From the NCBI RefSeq assembly GCF_022605725.1, contig NC_065547.1:19695167-19759166 (forward strand): a stretch of DNA of 64,000 nt, written 5' to 3'. This DNA is from Anthonomus grandis grandis. Lineage: Eukaryota; Arthropoda; Insecta; Coleoptera; Curculionidae. The stretch's first letter is position 1; each line of letters opens with the position of its first letter. The position numbers were made by a program, and so were the translations under genes. Of the stretch, positions 24,040-34,885 are shown one piece after another. A model generated the notes under the pieces. It worked only from the letters and a program-made list of their open reading frames with translations, had not been told where the DNA came from and did not search any database.

Positions 24040-24908
24040 AGCAAATTAGATAATTAGATAATTTAGATAATTTATTATAAAGTCGACACAAGGCCTTAAA
24101 ATTTTGCAACCAACAGTACTCGTTCTTGAGAACCTTGACTTCATCGACGAATCCCATCCCACAAATAAAACTCGTAGTCATATGGCAAGAATGTATCACG
24201 AAGTTATGAAACCAAATCATCCCAATCTTGGAAAATACCAATACGATACCAAAGTAAAGCATCCTTAGTGAAAAGTTCGGGTGCTGAATGAAGAAGCTAC
24301 TCTTTTGAGGCACGTCTAAATAGTCTAAAGTTTTCTATCCTTTCCAAAAAAGTAGTTAAGTTCCCTACACAGTCAAATTTAATCAAATAATCAAATCTAA
24401 GTTTCAATTTGAGGTTCCATTGGCCCTTACGAAAAGGCAAAGCATCACCACATTTGTTGGTCGTAATTTGGAGTATGTAATGGTAAAAACTGTAGCTTGT
24501 AAATTATTGTAGCAAGATCCGTCATCGTCGAGTTGACATTGAGTTGGGTTGGTATTTGTGCGAAAAATGTTTCATGTTCAACCTGAAAAAACTAAGTTAG
24601 ATTTTCCTTAAAAACCAGTTTTTAACAGGCAAGAGGATTGTAACGGATTAGAGCATAGAACGTCTGTTTTCTACCATTTGGGATCTTGAGAAATATCTCA
24701 AATTATAATGCTGACTGTGCCCATCTGTTGTCTGGTCGACTATTAGCTTCATTTGCCATTGTGTTCTCCATAACAGGGTCTTCCATTTCTGGCTCAGGGT
24801 CCTGAGGACATCGACGCTATTCCATATTAAAAGAAACTTGGTTACCTGAGCTATGACTTCTATGAAAAAGGGTATTTGAGTCATTAGCAAGCTTAGGTAG
24901 AGTATCAA
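24040..24908 (-). pseudogene. Gypsy gag, broken
   Basis: Minus-strand fragments from about 24770 leftwards. FLERIENFRLFRRASKE is followed by LLHSAPELFTKDALLWYR and DWDDLVS.LRDTFLPYDYE. This helical pattern is the capsid-like gag of Gypsy elements, with an aromatic WY pair before W..L...F. The stop within DDLVS and the abrupt switch to protease near 24040 show decay and an internal deletion. Confidence 0.82.
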
Positions 24909-25139
24909 ATCAAATTAGAATTATTTATTACTAAAAAATAGAAATACGCGTGTAAAATTAATGGATGTAATATTTTTCAACATGTATTATACTATATGGC
25001 AAAAGATATCATCCCGATTGCGTTAATGATGAGAAGAATGATCAGGAGATATTTACGGGTTATCATCATCCAGGACAATAAGATCTTTTAAGATACATTA
25101 ACCTGTTGTTAAATAACATTCCTTTGAGAAGAAGAAATT
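24909..25139. other. Short spacer between Gypsy fragments
   Basis: No coding family recognised. The expected 5' LTR of the minus-strand Gypsy element was looked for here and not found. Confidence 0.45.
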
Positions 25140-25560
25140 TTATTAAGGGTGTATTTAAAAACAGATCTAAACAGACCTAAACTGTCAAGCCTTGAATACA
25201 ATTTATTTTTGAATGTATGATCACCATCAGTCTCTACAGTGACACTATCACTGTACAGCACCGGACAATTTGAGAACACAGTAATTCCTGGTAAAAGTCT
25301 TGGGAATACAAAATACTTTACTGTAAGTAAACGTTTTCGAGTATTTTTTATTAGGTACTTTTTATTTTATTGCATTTCACAATTTTATTGCTAATATATT
25401 TGATTTTTATTTTTTATAAAAAGACGACAATTTCTTTTTATACCCACTTTTTCAATTTTACAAAGTTTTATTTTAATTTTGTAAACCTATGGTAGTTTTA
25501 TTTAATTTATATCTGAGCATGAAGTAAGAGAACTCAACGAGTTTATAAACTTTTTACAAA
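25140..25560 (+). mobile_element. Gypsy leader segment, first copy
   Basis: Shares long stretches with 43530-43630 and 44340-44540, for example CACTATCACTGTACAGCACC, TTTACTGTAAGTAAACG, and the TTTTTATTTTATTGCATTT to TATTTGATTTTTATT block. It lies just upstream of a Gypsy gag. It is therefore the untranslated leader, possibly with part of the LTR, of that family. The repeated ACTGTAAGTAAACG could be a splice donor. Confidence 0.65.
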
Positions 25561-26880
25561 GTATTTCACACGAAGAAATAGTTCCTTTACCTTCAATTAC
25601 TGTTGACAAAAAGAAACTGAGTCTCGTCATTAGTATGCTTAGATATCAAGCCGATAATATCCCTACTTTCGATGGGAATCCAAGACAATTGAATAGATTT
25701 ATCAGAGCTTGTGAACATCTTTTAAAAAATTTTCAGGATGCTAATAATATAAACAATCCTATTAATTTAGCTCTTATCGACACAATTTTGATGAAATTGA
25801 GAGGCCGTGCAGGCGATCTCATTTGTTCTAATTCCGATCTTAATTCATGGAATCTAGTTAAACATGCACTTTTAACAGCTTTTTTTAGACCAACGTGGTA
25901 TTGAATGTTTAATTCAAGATCCAATTTTACTAAAAATACGCAGACACGACAATCCTGCTCAATTTGGTACGAGAGTACAAAATGCTCGATCACTTTTATT
26001 TTCTAAACTGAACACTACTGTAGCTGATGAAAACGAACGTAGAATAAAAATTGCATACTATGAAGATTTTGCTCTTAAAACTTTCTAAAATGGTTCACCA
26101 TATCAAATTCAACTTGTTGTTAGACTTCGCAATCCTGATACCTTAGAAAAAGCAATTTCTTAAGTAGTAGAAGAAGAAAACTTTCTTTATTTTTCCCATG
26201 GTATAAATATTCAACAAAATCAGTTTAAACCTCCACCGTTACGTTTTTCAAATATTTTTAGAAATTATAGCAACCCCCGACTAACTTCTAATTTTTCTCA
26301 TAGAAATGCTTCACACGCAACCTCATTACCTCAAAGTGCTTTTAGACCACATCAAGATTTCATAACACATCAAAATATACCCTCGACTTTTCCTCAAGAC
26401 TGTTAATTTAGGTGACTATTTTCAAAATAGACCCCCACAGCACAACCCTTTTAGAAGCAATAATAGTTCTAATTTTAGATAGCCTTAACCATCCCACGCC
26501 CAAATAGACCAAATAATTTTAACCCCCGAGCTAGTTCAATTATTATTAGAAGAAATCAACTTGAAGTCATGGACACAAGTTCTGGAAACATTGTTATCCA
26601 TAATAATTTGGAATATCCATACTCCGACCCTGAACATTCTGAATATAATTATTTTGCTGCTAATAATTATGATCAGTTTAATGACTCCTATTATAATAAT
26701 TCTTATAATTTTACCGATTTTGACTATAACAGCGAATTCTTGTCGCCTCCAGCATACAATGCCTTCACAGAAACACAATTCGATGACCGTCAGAGTGGAT
26801 CACCTCATACTTCCAATGAAACTATTATAAGCCTGATCAGCAAAATTTTCAGGAAAGCAGAGACAACAACCTCATGACGT
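25510..26880 (+). pseudogene. Gypsy gag
   Basis: Gag polyprotein of a Gypsy/Ty3 element. The N-terminal part contains NIPTFDGNPRQLNRFIRACE, the usual start of capsid domains in the 17.6/297-like group, then ALIDTILMKLRGRAGDLI. A frameshift near 25890 and stops near 26085, 26163 and 26405 break it. Later parts are Asn/Pro/Phe-rich (PPPLRFSNIFRNYSNP) with no zinc knuckle seen. The last open segment (26569-26875) is rich in Asn, Tyr, Asp and Ser. The protease follows. The same family supplies the RT at 41645-42640. Confidence 0.85.
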
Positions 26881-26889
26881 AATATATGT

Positions 26890-27020
26890 TAATAGCATCA
26901 GATCAGATTTACCGTACGTGTACATCCCAAAAATTAGAGCCTATATATATCTAAAATTAGATTTTTTAAACCGACACCGGTAGTTTAATGAGTCCGCAAC
27001 TTGCAATGAATTATATATAT
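26890..27020 (+). pseudogene. Gypsy protease, N-terminal part with DTG
   Basis: LPYVYIPKIRAYI at about 26910-26950 is followed, after a frame change, by TDTGSLMSPQLAMNY, with the catalytic DTG encoded at 26973-26981. The sequence stops abruptly at the palindrome and P-like element beginning near 27030. The rest of the pol gene is not present here. Confidence 0.75.
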
Positions 27021-27029
27021 ATGCTATGC

Positions 27030-27085
27030 TTTTTTATATTATGCTGCTATAATATATATATATTATAGCAGCATAATATAAAAAA
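27030..27085. repeat. Perfect 56-bp palindrome at a transposon end
   Basis: Every base of 27030-27057 pairs with 27058-27085. The arms run from a T tract through ATATTATGCTGCTATAAT to the centre. The right arm includes GCATAATATAAAAA, which is also the outer end of the inverted P-like B fragment at about 43260. Such a sequence can extrude as a cruciform. Confidence 0.9.
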
Positions 27086-28212
27086 AAACAAAGGGACGGC
27101 ATAAACACAGGTGGCGGGTTGAGTACCCATAACTTTACACGTAACGCATACACTTTTTGGGTTTTTATGAGAAGATAATGAGCCTTTTCTACTGTATCTG
27201 TTCGGCGGCCCGAGTATAGGCTTGTTATTAAGTACCTATAATTTTTTTAAATGTATCTATTTGCAGATGTCAGCGCTGGAGGACTGCATTGGGATTTATA
27301 GAAAATCATAGTTACACAAAAATTACTCCTGAACAGTGCTACAATCGAATAAGAATTTGTATTTCACAGTGTTTGCATTTCACCAATGAGTATTTTCAAG
27401 ATAAATTCAAAAATCGTCTTCAATATGATGCTGTTCCAACATTACAGCTAAATAATGGAGGTAAAATATAACAATTATAAGAGCAAGAAAATAATTAAGG
27501 AAATTCAAGCATAGCTCTTGATTTTTACTGAAATCAACCTATGTTGAATAGATATAACCATTTCTGAATATTTATTTTAAGGTGATGGCGGAAGTGGCTC
27601 TTCTACAAATCCCAATGGCTCTAAACCAATAACAGTGGGTGCATCTATTCAAACGGATTTTAAAATTAAAATTGAAAAAAGAGGTAAAAGATTTTTTTTC
27701 TATTTCAATATTTTGAAACAACTACCTCTTTTTAGAATCTAGTACGCAAACAACCTCTTCACTTTTTTCCTCAACTCCTAGAAAAACTGCATTGGAAAAG
27801 AAAATAAAAGCCATGGAATAGGCAGCAGAGGTTTTACAGCTAAAAGGCAGCTAGAAACCAACATTACAACGGAGGAAATTTAATTTTTTTTTTAAAGTAA
27901 TTGTCCTGAACAACTTTTGCAAACTTTGCTGTCTTGCAAAGTTTTGAAAGCCCAGCTAAATTTATTAAATAAATCTCAAAAGGCTCTGGATATTCCGACG
28001 AATATAAACAGTTTGCTTTAAGTATTTATTTATTGGGGCTGAAAGCATATATAAAAATGTCAACTTTTATTAGATTGCCATCAAAGTCGACACTTACTAG
28101 GAAATGGACAATCTTACCTGGGATTAATGAAGTTATATTTCGTTGAATAGAAATGAGGGCAAGACTCTTAGGAGAAAGAGAAAAAGATTGTATCCTATGT
28201 ATGGATAAAATG
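27071..28212 (+). mobile_element. P-like element B, 5' part
   Basis: Second P-superfamily family. It starts GCATAATATAAAAA and continues with sequence shared with 43260-43070 on the other strand. It contains exons of a THAP transposase up to the conserved core, then is cut at 28212 and fused to an inverted BEL fragment. No right end was found. Confidence 0.8.
27267..28212 (+). pseudogene. P-like B transposase exons (THAP end, coiled coil, core)
   Basis: Three exons with consensus borders: 27267-27460, 27582-27683 and 27736-28212. Exon A is the C-terminal half of a THAP domain, with a C...HFT.E.FQ element and DAVPTLQL, the AVPT signature. The exon with the first Cys pair is missing. Exon B is a Gly/Ser linker and exon C starts a coiled coil (ALEKKIKAME). 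From about 27950, SDEYKQFALSIYL, STFIRLPSKSTLTRKW and GEREKDCILCMDKM in shifting frames match the P/THAP9 transposase core start. The E/D position in LCMDEM is the usual first catalytic region. Stops and frameshifts break it. Confidence 0.85.
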
Positions 28213-28535
28213 AACAGTTGATTGAATAGAGAGCCAATGATTATGAGCAATCAAATGCTTATTATCATATCTAGCTTTTAATGCATTATAGGTAACTATA
28301 TAATTTTGGCTTGTCAATGGTGTACATTTAACCAGTAAGTCTTGTCTTTTAAATAACTAACCAAATAATTAAATTTTTCAATATTAGTGATTACTGTGAA
28401 TCAAACATATCGATAAAGGTCTGCCATGTTTTCAAATCTCCATCAAATACAGGCACAGAAATTTTAGGAAGTTTGACGTTATTAGATTTTGATTGAGTTT
28501 GAATTTGAGTACCATTATTTTTTTTCCAAATGTGT
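28213..28535 (-). pseudogene. Inverted BEL gag fragment
   Basis: Reverse complement of most of 29515-29858, including NGTQIQTQSKSNN, LPKISVPVFDGDLKTWQTFID and the ALKARYDNKHLIAH region. It is less mutated at one site than the plus-strand copy (DGDL here, DADL there). It was joined at 28213 to the P-like B core and at about 28535 to a Gypsy protease piece. Confidence 0.88.
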
Positions 28536-28559
28536 AGAAAATATAGCTTAAATTTTAAA

Positions 28560-29100
28560 ATTAGTTTTATTTTTTTTTTAGCTAGATTTAATATTTAGCG
28601 GTAATTTAATAACTCGTTGAGTTTTTGGTTCAACGGTTATGCAATAGTTTTGAAACATTTGGTTGAAATTATTAATTTTTTGTTTTGTATTTTCCAAAAT
28701 TATAGGAATGTGAGCATTTTGTGTGCAAAGTTTAAAGCTTTTTAAATCTATTTTAACATTTAATTGCTTTAAAAGGTCAGTACCATAGTCAGTCATTAGT
28801 CTCATCATATTTTTCAGAAAAACTAAATAAGTAAAATATATGAGAACTTTGTACATTAAATATATTAAAAATAGGTATATGGGCAACTTCATTATAAAAG
28901 GAATTTTAATTATAATTAAGAGAAATTTATATGCAATATTAACTCGACGCCGATTTGACCAAAAACAGGTTTTACGCTGTATCCACATTTATTTTGATTA
29001 TGTATATTTTTTTTCCGAGCATAATTGTATTATTCATTGCAGAAATAAATTCTTGGCGAATTCTCACGTAGTTTTTTCTGGAATTCTTTAATATTTTGCT
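28560..29100 (-). pseudogene. Gypsy protease fragment, minus strand
   Basis: A 136-codon frame at 28578-28988 whose second half reads YGTDLLKQLNVKIDLKSFKL and then TVEPKTQRVIKLPLNI. In Gypsy proteases the sequence after the flap is typically I.G.DLL.QL...ID, and the following linker ends with P.T...I..PVNI. A second frame just upstream gives HIPIFNIFNVQSSHIFYLF, the usual preceding strand. The apparent hydrophobic N-terminal stretch is a frameshifted reading and should not be taken for membrane segments. It may be the missing continuation of the 26890-27020 protease, now inverted. Confidence 0.7.
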
Positions 29101-29229
29101 CTTAAGAGTCCGAATCTTATATGTAAATGGTTATTTAAATATTAAAATTAACATTATTACACACAAGAAAGCATATTAACATTCATTCTTATACGCATAC
29201 TCATACACATCTTCTATTTCTCTTAAAAA

Positions 29230-30500
29230 TGACTGATCAGAAGAAGTTAAAACAATACATTGCGCGGCGCAATATTGAAATAACAAAAATGACAGAATTG
29301 CATAAAGTAGCGCAAGCAGCTCTAAGAAATCCTTGTCAGCACTCCATTTTTAAGTGTAGGTAAAAGTTGATTGATGTTATATAAGATAATTTTATGAAAA
29401 TTCACAACATAATTGTATTAATTTCTGGACAGGAAAATTCTAAATTGGATAATAAAAAAGAAATTTAAGTGAAATTTGATAAAACTAATTTTGAAATTTA
29501 AGCAATATTTTCCACACATTTTGAAGAAAATAATGGTACTCAAATTCAAACTCAATCAAAATCTAATAACGCCAAACTTCCTAAAGTTTCTATACCTGTA
29601 TTTGATGCAGATTTGAAAACATGGTAAACCTTTATCGATTGTTATATATTATTATGTTTGATTCACAGTAATCACTAATATTGAAAAATTTAATTATTTG
29701 GTTAGTTATTTAAAAGACAACACTTTCTCTGGTTAAATGTACACCATTGACAAGCCAAAATTATTTAGTTACATATAAGGCACTAAAAGGTAGATATGAT
29801 AATAAGCGTTTGATTGCTCATACTTACTGGCTCTCTATTCAATCAACTGTTCGAATTCCTCAGCTAGATGCCTCTGCTCCTTTACGATTATTAGTGGATA
29901 CTTTTTTGGAAAATATCTCAGTTTTGGACAATTTAGGTTGCCGTGTCAAATTCTGGGATTTTATTTTATTTAATATGTTAATGGATCGATTGCATCAAGC
30001 GACTGCTACTCGTTTTGATTTAGAATGTGGTTCAGAACTAGTTAAAGATGAAAACTTACATAACAACTTTCAAATACTGTCAGTTTTTTAAATAAACAAT
30101 GTTCAGCATTAGACACTGTTATTTACTCTAATAGCTCTGTAAAAAGGTCGCAGTATGAGAAATCAAAGACGCATTTTAAACTTAATGATTAAAAACCAAA
30201 TAAGCACTCTCAGTATAAAGCAAAACCTAGTTCTAGTTTTGTCGTTAATTCTCAACAAAATCAGGGGAATAGTGTAATAAATAAGAAAATGTCTTGTCAG
30301 TCTTGAGGATCATCTCATATATAATTGTCTAATTTTTAGTGCAAAAAATCCAGGTGAGAGGTTTTTTCTTATAAAAGAAAAGATATGGCGCACTAATTGT
30401 TTGGGTACAAAACACACGTCCTGGCACTGCAGTTCTCGTGCAGTGTGCCAAATTTGCTCTAAAAAAACATCACACACTATTATATATGGAAACTCCTGCA
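29230..30500 (+). pseudogene. BEL/Pao gag with zinc knuckle
   Basis: Starts with an ATG at 29230 (MTDQKKLKQYIARRNIEITK), the small helical start of Pao gag proteins. The capsid part includes LPKVSIPVFDADLKTW, FNYLVSYLKDNTLSLVKC and KALKGRYDNKRLIAHTYW (open at 29747-30091). A cysteine/histidine cluster at about 30390-30480 (NCLGTKHTSWHCSSRAVCQIC) is the nucleocapsid-type knuckle. Stops and frameshifts occur throughout. Confidence 0.9.
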
Positions 30501-32467
30501 GTCATTAGTAGTAACTCTGGATCTCAAACAAATGTTTCTCTCTCCTGAAGTAATACGTCAAATGTTAAGTGTAACTTTTCCACCAGAGCCTCACTAGTCG
30601 CAAATATTTCTAGCACAGTATTATTAGCCACTACTAATATAGAATGCAATGGGTTCATATAAACCTATTTGAGCTCTTCTAAATAGTGCCTCTCAAAGTA
30701 ATTTTATACACTTGAAATGTTTTAAAAAATTAGGAAATTAAGGTATTCTCTTTCTCTGGATATAAACGGTATCGGTCAAACTTACTCACGGGCTACAGGT
30801 GGCGTCTCGTGTACTTTTAAGCTAGTAGGAAAACTCACCCCCTCTTATACCCTCAATTATGTTATTAATAATCATCCTACTGTCTCTCTCCCTCAAGATT
30901 ATTCTAACAATTTTTCTCATTTATCTCTCGCTGACTCAAAATTTCATGAATCTCGACATGCTCTTGACATGCCCTTAGGTGCTGATATGTTTGGATAATT
31001 ATTAAGCGGAAATTCTGTCTCTATGTCACTCGATAAGCCTGTAGCACTAGATACCTCTTTTGGATGGATTGTTATGGGTAAAGTTTCTACCTCCCCATCT
31101 CAAAATATCGCTCCCTCTAGTAATAATTATTTAACTTGTGTCAATAATCTCGAAGACACTATCAAACAATTTTGGGAAATTAAAGAGGTTCCTGCAAGCT
31201 CTCAGGTGTCTTCAAAAGATGTTTTGGTTGAGCAGCATTATGAAAAGACTACTATTGTTGGGCAACATGTTGTTGAACTACCGTTCAAGGTGCCAGAAAC
31301 CTCCTTTAATGGATTCCGAGATATAGCTCTTTGAAGGTTTTTATCTCTTGAAAAAAAGCTCTTAAAAAATAACTCTCTTTACAATAAGTATAATGAATGT
31401 TTAAAAGAACATCTCGATTCGGGACATATGTATAGTTTGAAAAATATTGGATGCTTACGGTCTTACTATATACCTCATCATTGTGTTCTGAAACCAAATA
31501 GCTCTACTAGGAAGTTAAGAGTTGTTTTCGATGCTAGCGCACCTGATTTAAATGGGCAAAATTTAAATGTCTTTATGCAGGCCCCAAGCTTCAACAAAAT
31601 ATTGTTACTATTCTTTTAAATTTTAGATTTCCCTCTATTGTTTTTACTGCAGATATAAAGTAGATGTATAGAATTGTGGTAAATCCTAAGAGCACTCCCT
31701 ATCAACGAATATTGCATCGATTTTCCCCCAATGATCCAATCTAGGACTTTAAATTAAAAATTGTTACTTTTGGCGTTAGCTGCAGTCCCTATTTAGCCAT
31801 CAAAATCATCCAAACCATGGAGGTAGGAAAAGAATGTTGTAAAGACTATCCGAAAGCTTCAGAAGTATTGAAAAATTATATTTTTGTTGACGATATTTTC
31901 TCAGGAGAAAACTCTTTGCAAGATGCATTAAAGTTGCAAAACGATCTCATATTAATTCTTAGGTCTTCTGGTTTTAAATTACGAAAATGGGCCAGTAACC
32001 ATCCCGATCATCTCTCGCATTTACCTTCCTGTTCCAGGCTATTCGATCCTCTTTCATTTAACTCAAGTGATGAATCTACTTTAAAAAGGTAAGAACTTTC
32101 ACGGTTTCTTGTTTTACATTCGAAATTGCTTAAAGGGATGAAGCTTGCACTAAGAGAAACTTCACACAGACACAGACACATCAGAACTTGCAAGAATATT
32201 TGATCCTCTGGGATCTTTGTCTCCAGTGACAATATCTCTAAAGATTTTAATTCAAAGGCTTTGGAGTAGCGGGTGTGACTGGGATTCCCAGACTCCTCAA
32301 AATATTATTGATACCTGGACTAAAATAAGAATGCAACTTAATAATTTATCTCAATTAAAAATTTCTCGCCGAATAATTGAAAATGATTTAGTCTCACCTC
32401 CATTGCACGGATTTTGCGATTCTAGTCAGGACACATATTAAGTAGTAGTATACTTAAGAAATTTATA
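30501..32467 (+). pseudogene. BEL/Pao pol: protease and reverse transcriptase
   Basis: The protease region runs from about 30580 to 31080 (SLDINGIGQTYSRATGGVSC, then LDTSFGWIVMGK, both Pao signatures). The RT follows: YYIPHHCVLKPNSSTRKLRVVFDASA at about 31460-31550 in parts, FTADIK (motif A, with a stop after it), FGVSCSPYLAIKI, and YIFVDDIFSG at about 31880, whose VDD is the catalytic pair. The thumb ends with FDPLGSLSPVTISLKILIQRL. The frame then runs into the mariner insertion at 32468. Stops and frameshifts disable it. Confidence 0.93.
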
Positions 32468-33120
32468 CAGGGTGTTTCACTTTTTTGTAGCAGGACTTTA
32501 ACAGTATTTAGAAAAATTAATTTTAAGGTAGGTTTCTCATATAAATATTGATCGTCAAACTTTTTGTTTCTGAGATACAGGGCGTCAAAGTTTCCCAAAA
32601 AAAAAAAGTTTTTATTTTTTAATATCCGAACTATCAAAGATATTGAAATCAAAATTGGTATAAACAATTCTAGGATGAAGGGTCATAATCGTAAATAATG
32701 TCATGTTTCTACGTTGGCCAGTGGCGGAGATATGACTAATTAATAATGTTAATGTGACTAAAAAAGTAGCACGCCACTGGATTAAGTCGATTAAACGATC
32801 ATTTCTAAATAGTGCATTTAATTGTAAACAAAAATGCCCTCTTAATATTTTTTTGTATCTGACTCGTACTGTTGTATCTGACTCGTAATGTACTCGGGTT
32901 GTAAAAATCACTTAAGATTTGAAGATAAATTTATTTCAACCGTCTAATAAATCGCAACATAGAACAATACCACAAATACTTATAACTTATTTATAACAAA
33001 CAACAGATTACAAGAACACAAGAAATAATTAACAAATTTAAAGAAGGTGTTCGAAATGTGAACCATTTTCTGCAATACATAATTCACATCGACGAATAAC
33101 CGAACGTGAAATGTTATTTA
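32468..33120 (+). repeat. Left TIR of mariner-like element (653 bp)
   Basis: Inverted counterpart of 34247-34885. Similarity is continuous with small indels, including a difference near 32870-32900 where GTATCTGACTCGTA is repeated in this arm only. The 33038-33120 part encodes the transposase C terminus. Confidence 0.9.
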
Positions 33121-34094
33121 AAAATGATACTATTTCATTACAAGCAATCCTAATTCTATTTATAAGGTCATCCCTTGTTGCAACAGGTGTCGCATACACT
33201 CTTTCTTTAAAAAATCCCCATACTGAAAAGTCTAAGGGGTTTAAGTCTGGGGATCGTGAAGGCCACGCGACTGACCCTCCACGACTCATCCACCTTTCTG
33301 GATAATGGGTATCCAACCAGTTTCGCAAAATTCTCCCATAATGCGCAGGACAACCGTCAAGCTTGAACCAAATCCGTCTCCTTAAATTTAAAGGAATATC
33401 TTCCCACATATTCGCATGCTCCCGTTCTAAAAATTCCAAGAAGGCTGTAGCATTTACCCGTGGTGGCAAAAAATATGGTCCAAAAAGTTGATTGTCATAA
33501 ATACCAATCCTTAACACTAAATTCATGCTGGAAGTTTCTTGGTCGAATTCCATGTGGATTTTCATGCGCCCAAATGTGCTGATTATGGAAATTGACCACT
33601 CCACGCCGAGTGAAGCACAACTCATCGCTCCACAACACGTTATTTAAAAAACCTGGAGTATTATTAGCTGCATTAAGAATCCAACGACAAAATGCAGTTC
33701 TTTGTTCTTCATCTCCTGGTTGTAATCCCTGAACAGGCTGCAAATGATAAGGACGTCTATGATCTCGTCTTAACACTCGGTAAACACGGGAAGCTGAAAT
33801 TCCTAAACCAGCGGAAACTCTTCTGATACTTGTAGGATCTCTGTTGAACTCACGCAAAATTTGTTGCCTATTTCTCTCTATTCGAAAATTTACATTATTT
33901 TCATTTCCTCGTACATTGCCTAAACCATTCTCAATAATTTGTCGATGGACTCTTACAAATACAGAAGGATGTGGATGCCTTCTAATCGGATATCTGCGCA
34001 TATATTCCCGGGCTGCTTCTGCGGAGTTTCCATTTGCAACCCATTAAATAAAGTGGATATCCGCTAACTCTTGATTTGAAAACATAAATGGCAT
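33038..34094 (-). pseudogene. IS630-Tc1-mariner transposase, DD36D-like
   Basis: ATG at 34094, N-terminal residues FSNQELADIHF, an in-frame TAA at 34044-34046, then NGNSAEAAREYMRRYPIRRHP (HTH region) and a second HTH around RRVSAGLGISASRVYRVLRR. The catalytic triad is visible: WSDELCF, FKLDGCPAHYG and SRSPDLNPLDFSVWG. Thirty-six residues separate the second and third Asp. One frameshift lies between 33495 and 33625. The stop at 33038 and the last ~27 codons lie inside the left TIR, so the end of the gene is duplicated in inverted form at 34247-34330. The triad is intact, and only two lesions separate it from an open frame. Confidence 0.93.
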
Positions 34095-34246
34095 TTTGAC
34101 ACAAAAACGATAAGAAGAAATAAACAAATAACACTTTTTGAGAACGCAGTTGCAATTTGACACGATAATACTAATATCACATTTACATTTTATGACACTG
34201 TTTTTATTTGATGGCACACTATACAAATTATTAAAATAAATTAATA

Positions 34247-34885
34247 TAAATAACATTTCACGTTCGGTTATTCGTCGATGTGAATTATGTATTGCAGAAA
34301 ATGGTTCACATTTCGAACACCTTCTTTAAATTTGTTAATTGTTTTTTTGTGTTCTTGTAATCTGCTGTTTGTTATAAATAAGTTATAAGTATTTGTGGTA
34401 TTGTTCTATGTTGCGATTTATTAGACGGTTGAAATAAATTTATCTTCAAATCTTAAGTGATTTTTAAAACCCAATTTGAGGAGAAAACGGAGTCAGATAC
34501 GAAAAAATATCAAGAGGGCATTTTTGTTTACAATTAAATGCACTATTTAGAAATGATCGTTTAATCGACTTAATCTAGTGGCGTGCTACTTTTTTAGTCA
34601 CATTAACATTATTAATTAGTCATATCTCCGCCACTGGCCAACGTAGAAACATGACATTATTTACGATTATGACCCTTCATCCTAGAATTGTTTATACTAA
34701 TTTTGATTTCAATATCTTTGATAGTTCGGATATTAAAAAATAAAAACTTTTTTTTTGGGAAACTTTGACGCCCTGTATCTCAGAAACAAAAAGTTTGACG
34801 ATCAATATTTATATGAGAAACCTACCTTAAAATTAATTTTTCTAAATACTGTTAAAGTCCTGCCACAAAAAAGTGAAACACCCTG
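34247..34885 (-). repeat. Right TIR of mariner-like element (639 bp)
   Basis: Inverted copy of 32468-33120. Its inner end carries an untranslated duplicate of the transposase 3' coding sequence (VIRR.ELCIAENGSHFEHL when read on the plus strand). Confidence 0.9.

Larger units (their letters stand above)
32468..34885 (-). mobile_element. Mariner-like element with ~650-bp TIRs, inserted in BEL
   Basis: A 2418-bp element flanked by TA on both sides (32466-32467 and 34886-34887). Ends read CAGGGTGTTTCAC inward, typical of insect mariners. The inverted repeats are far longer than usual: 32468-33120 and 34247-34885. Removing it with one TA joins BEL RNase H coding sequence in frame, so the insertion is clean. 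The transposase is encoded on the minus strand. Confidence 0.95.

Noticed and set aside
26536..26830. Ile-rich open frames on both strands
   Set aside because: Both are shadows of the Asn/Tyr/Asp-rich gag frame at 26569-26875 in AT-rich sequence.
28578..28988. Apparent hydrophobic membrane-type protein on the minus strand
   Set aside because: The hydrophobic half is a frameshifted reading. The adjacent frame and the second half give Gypsy protease motifs.
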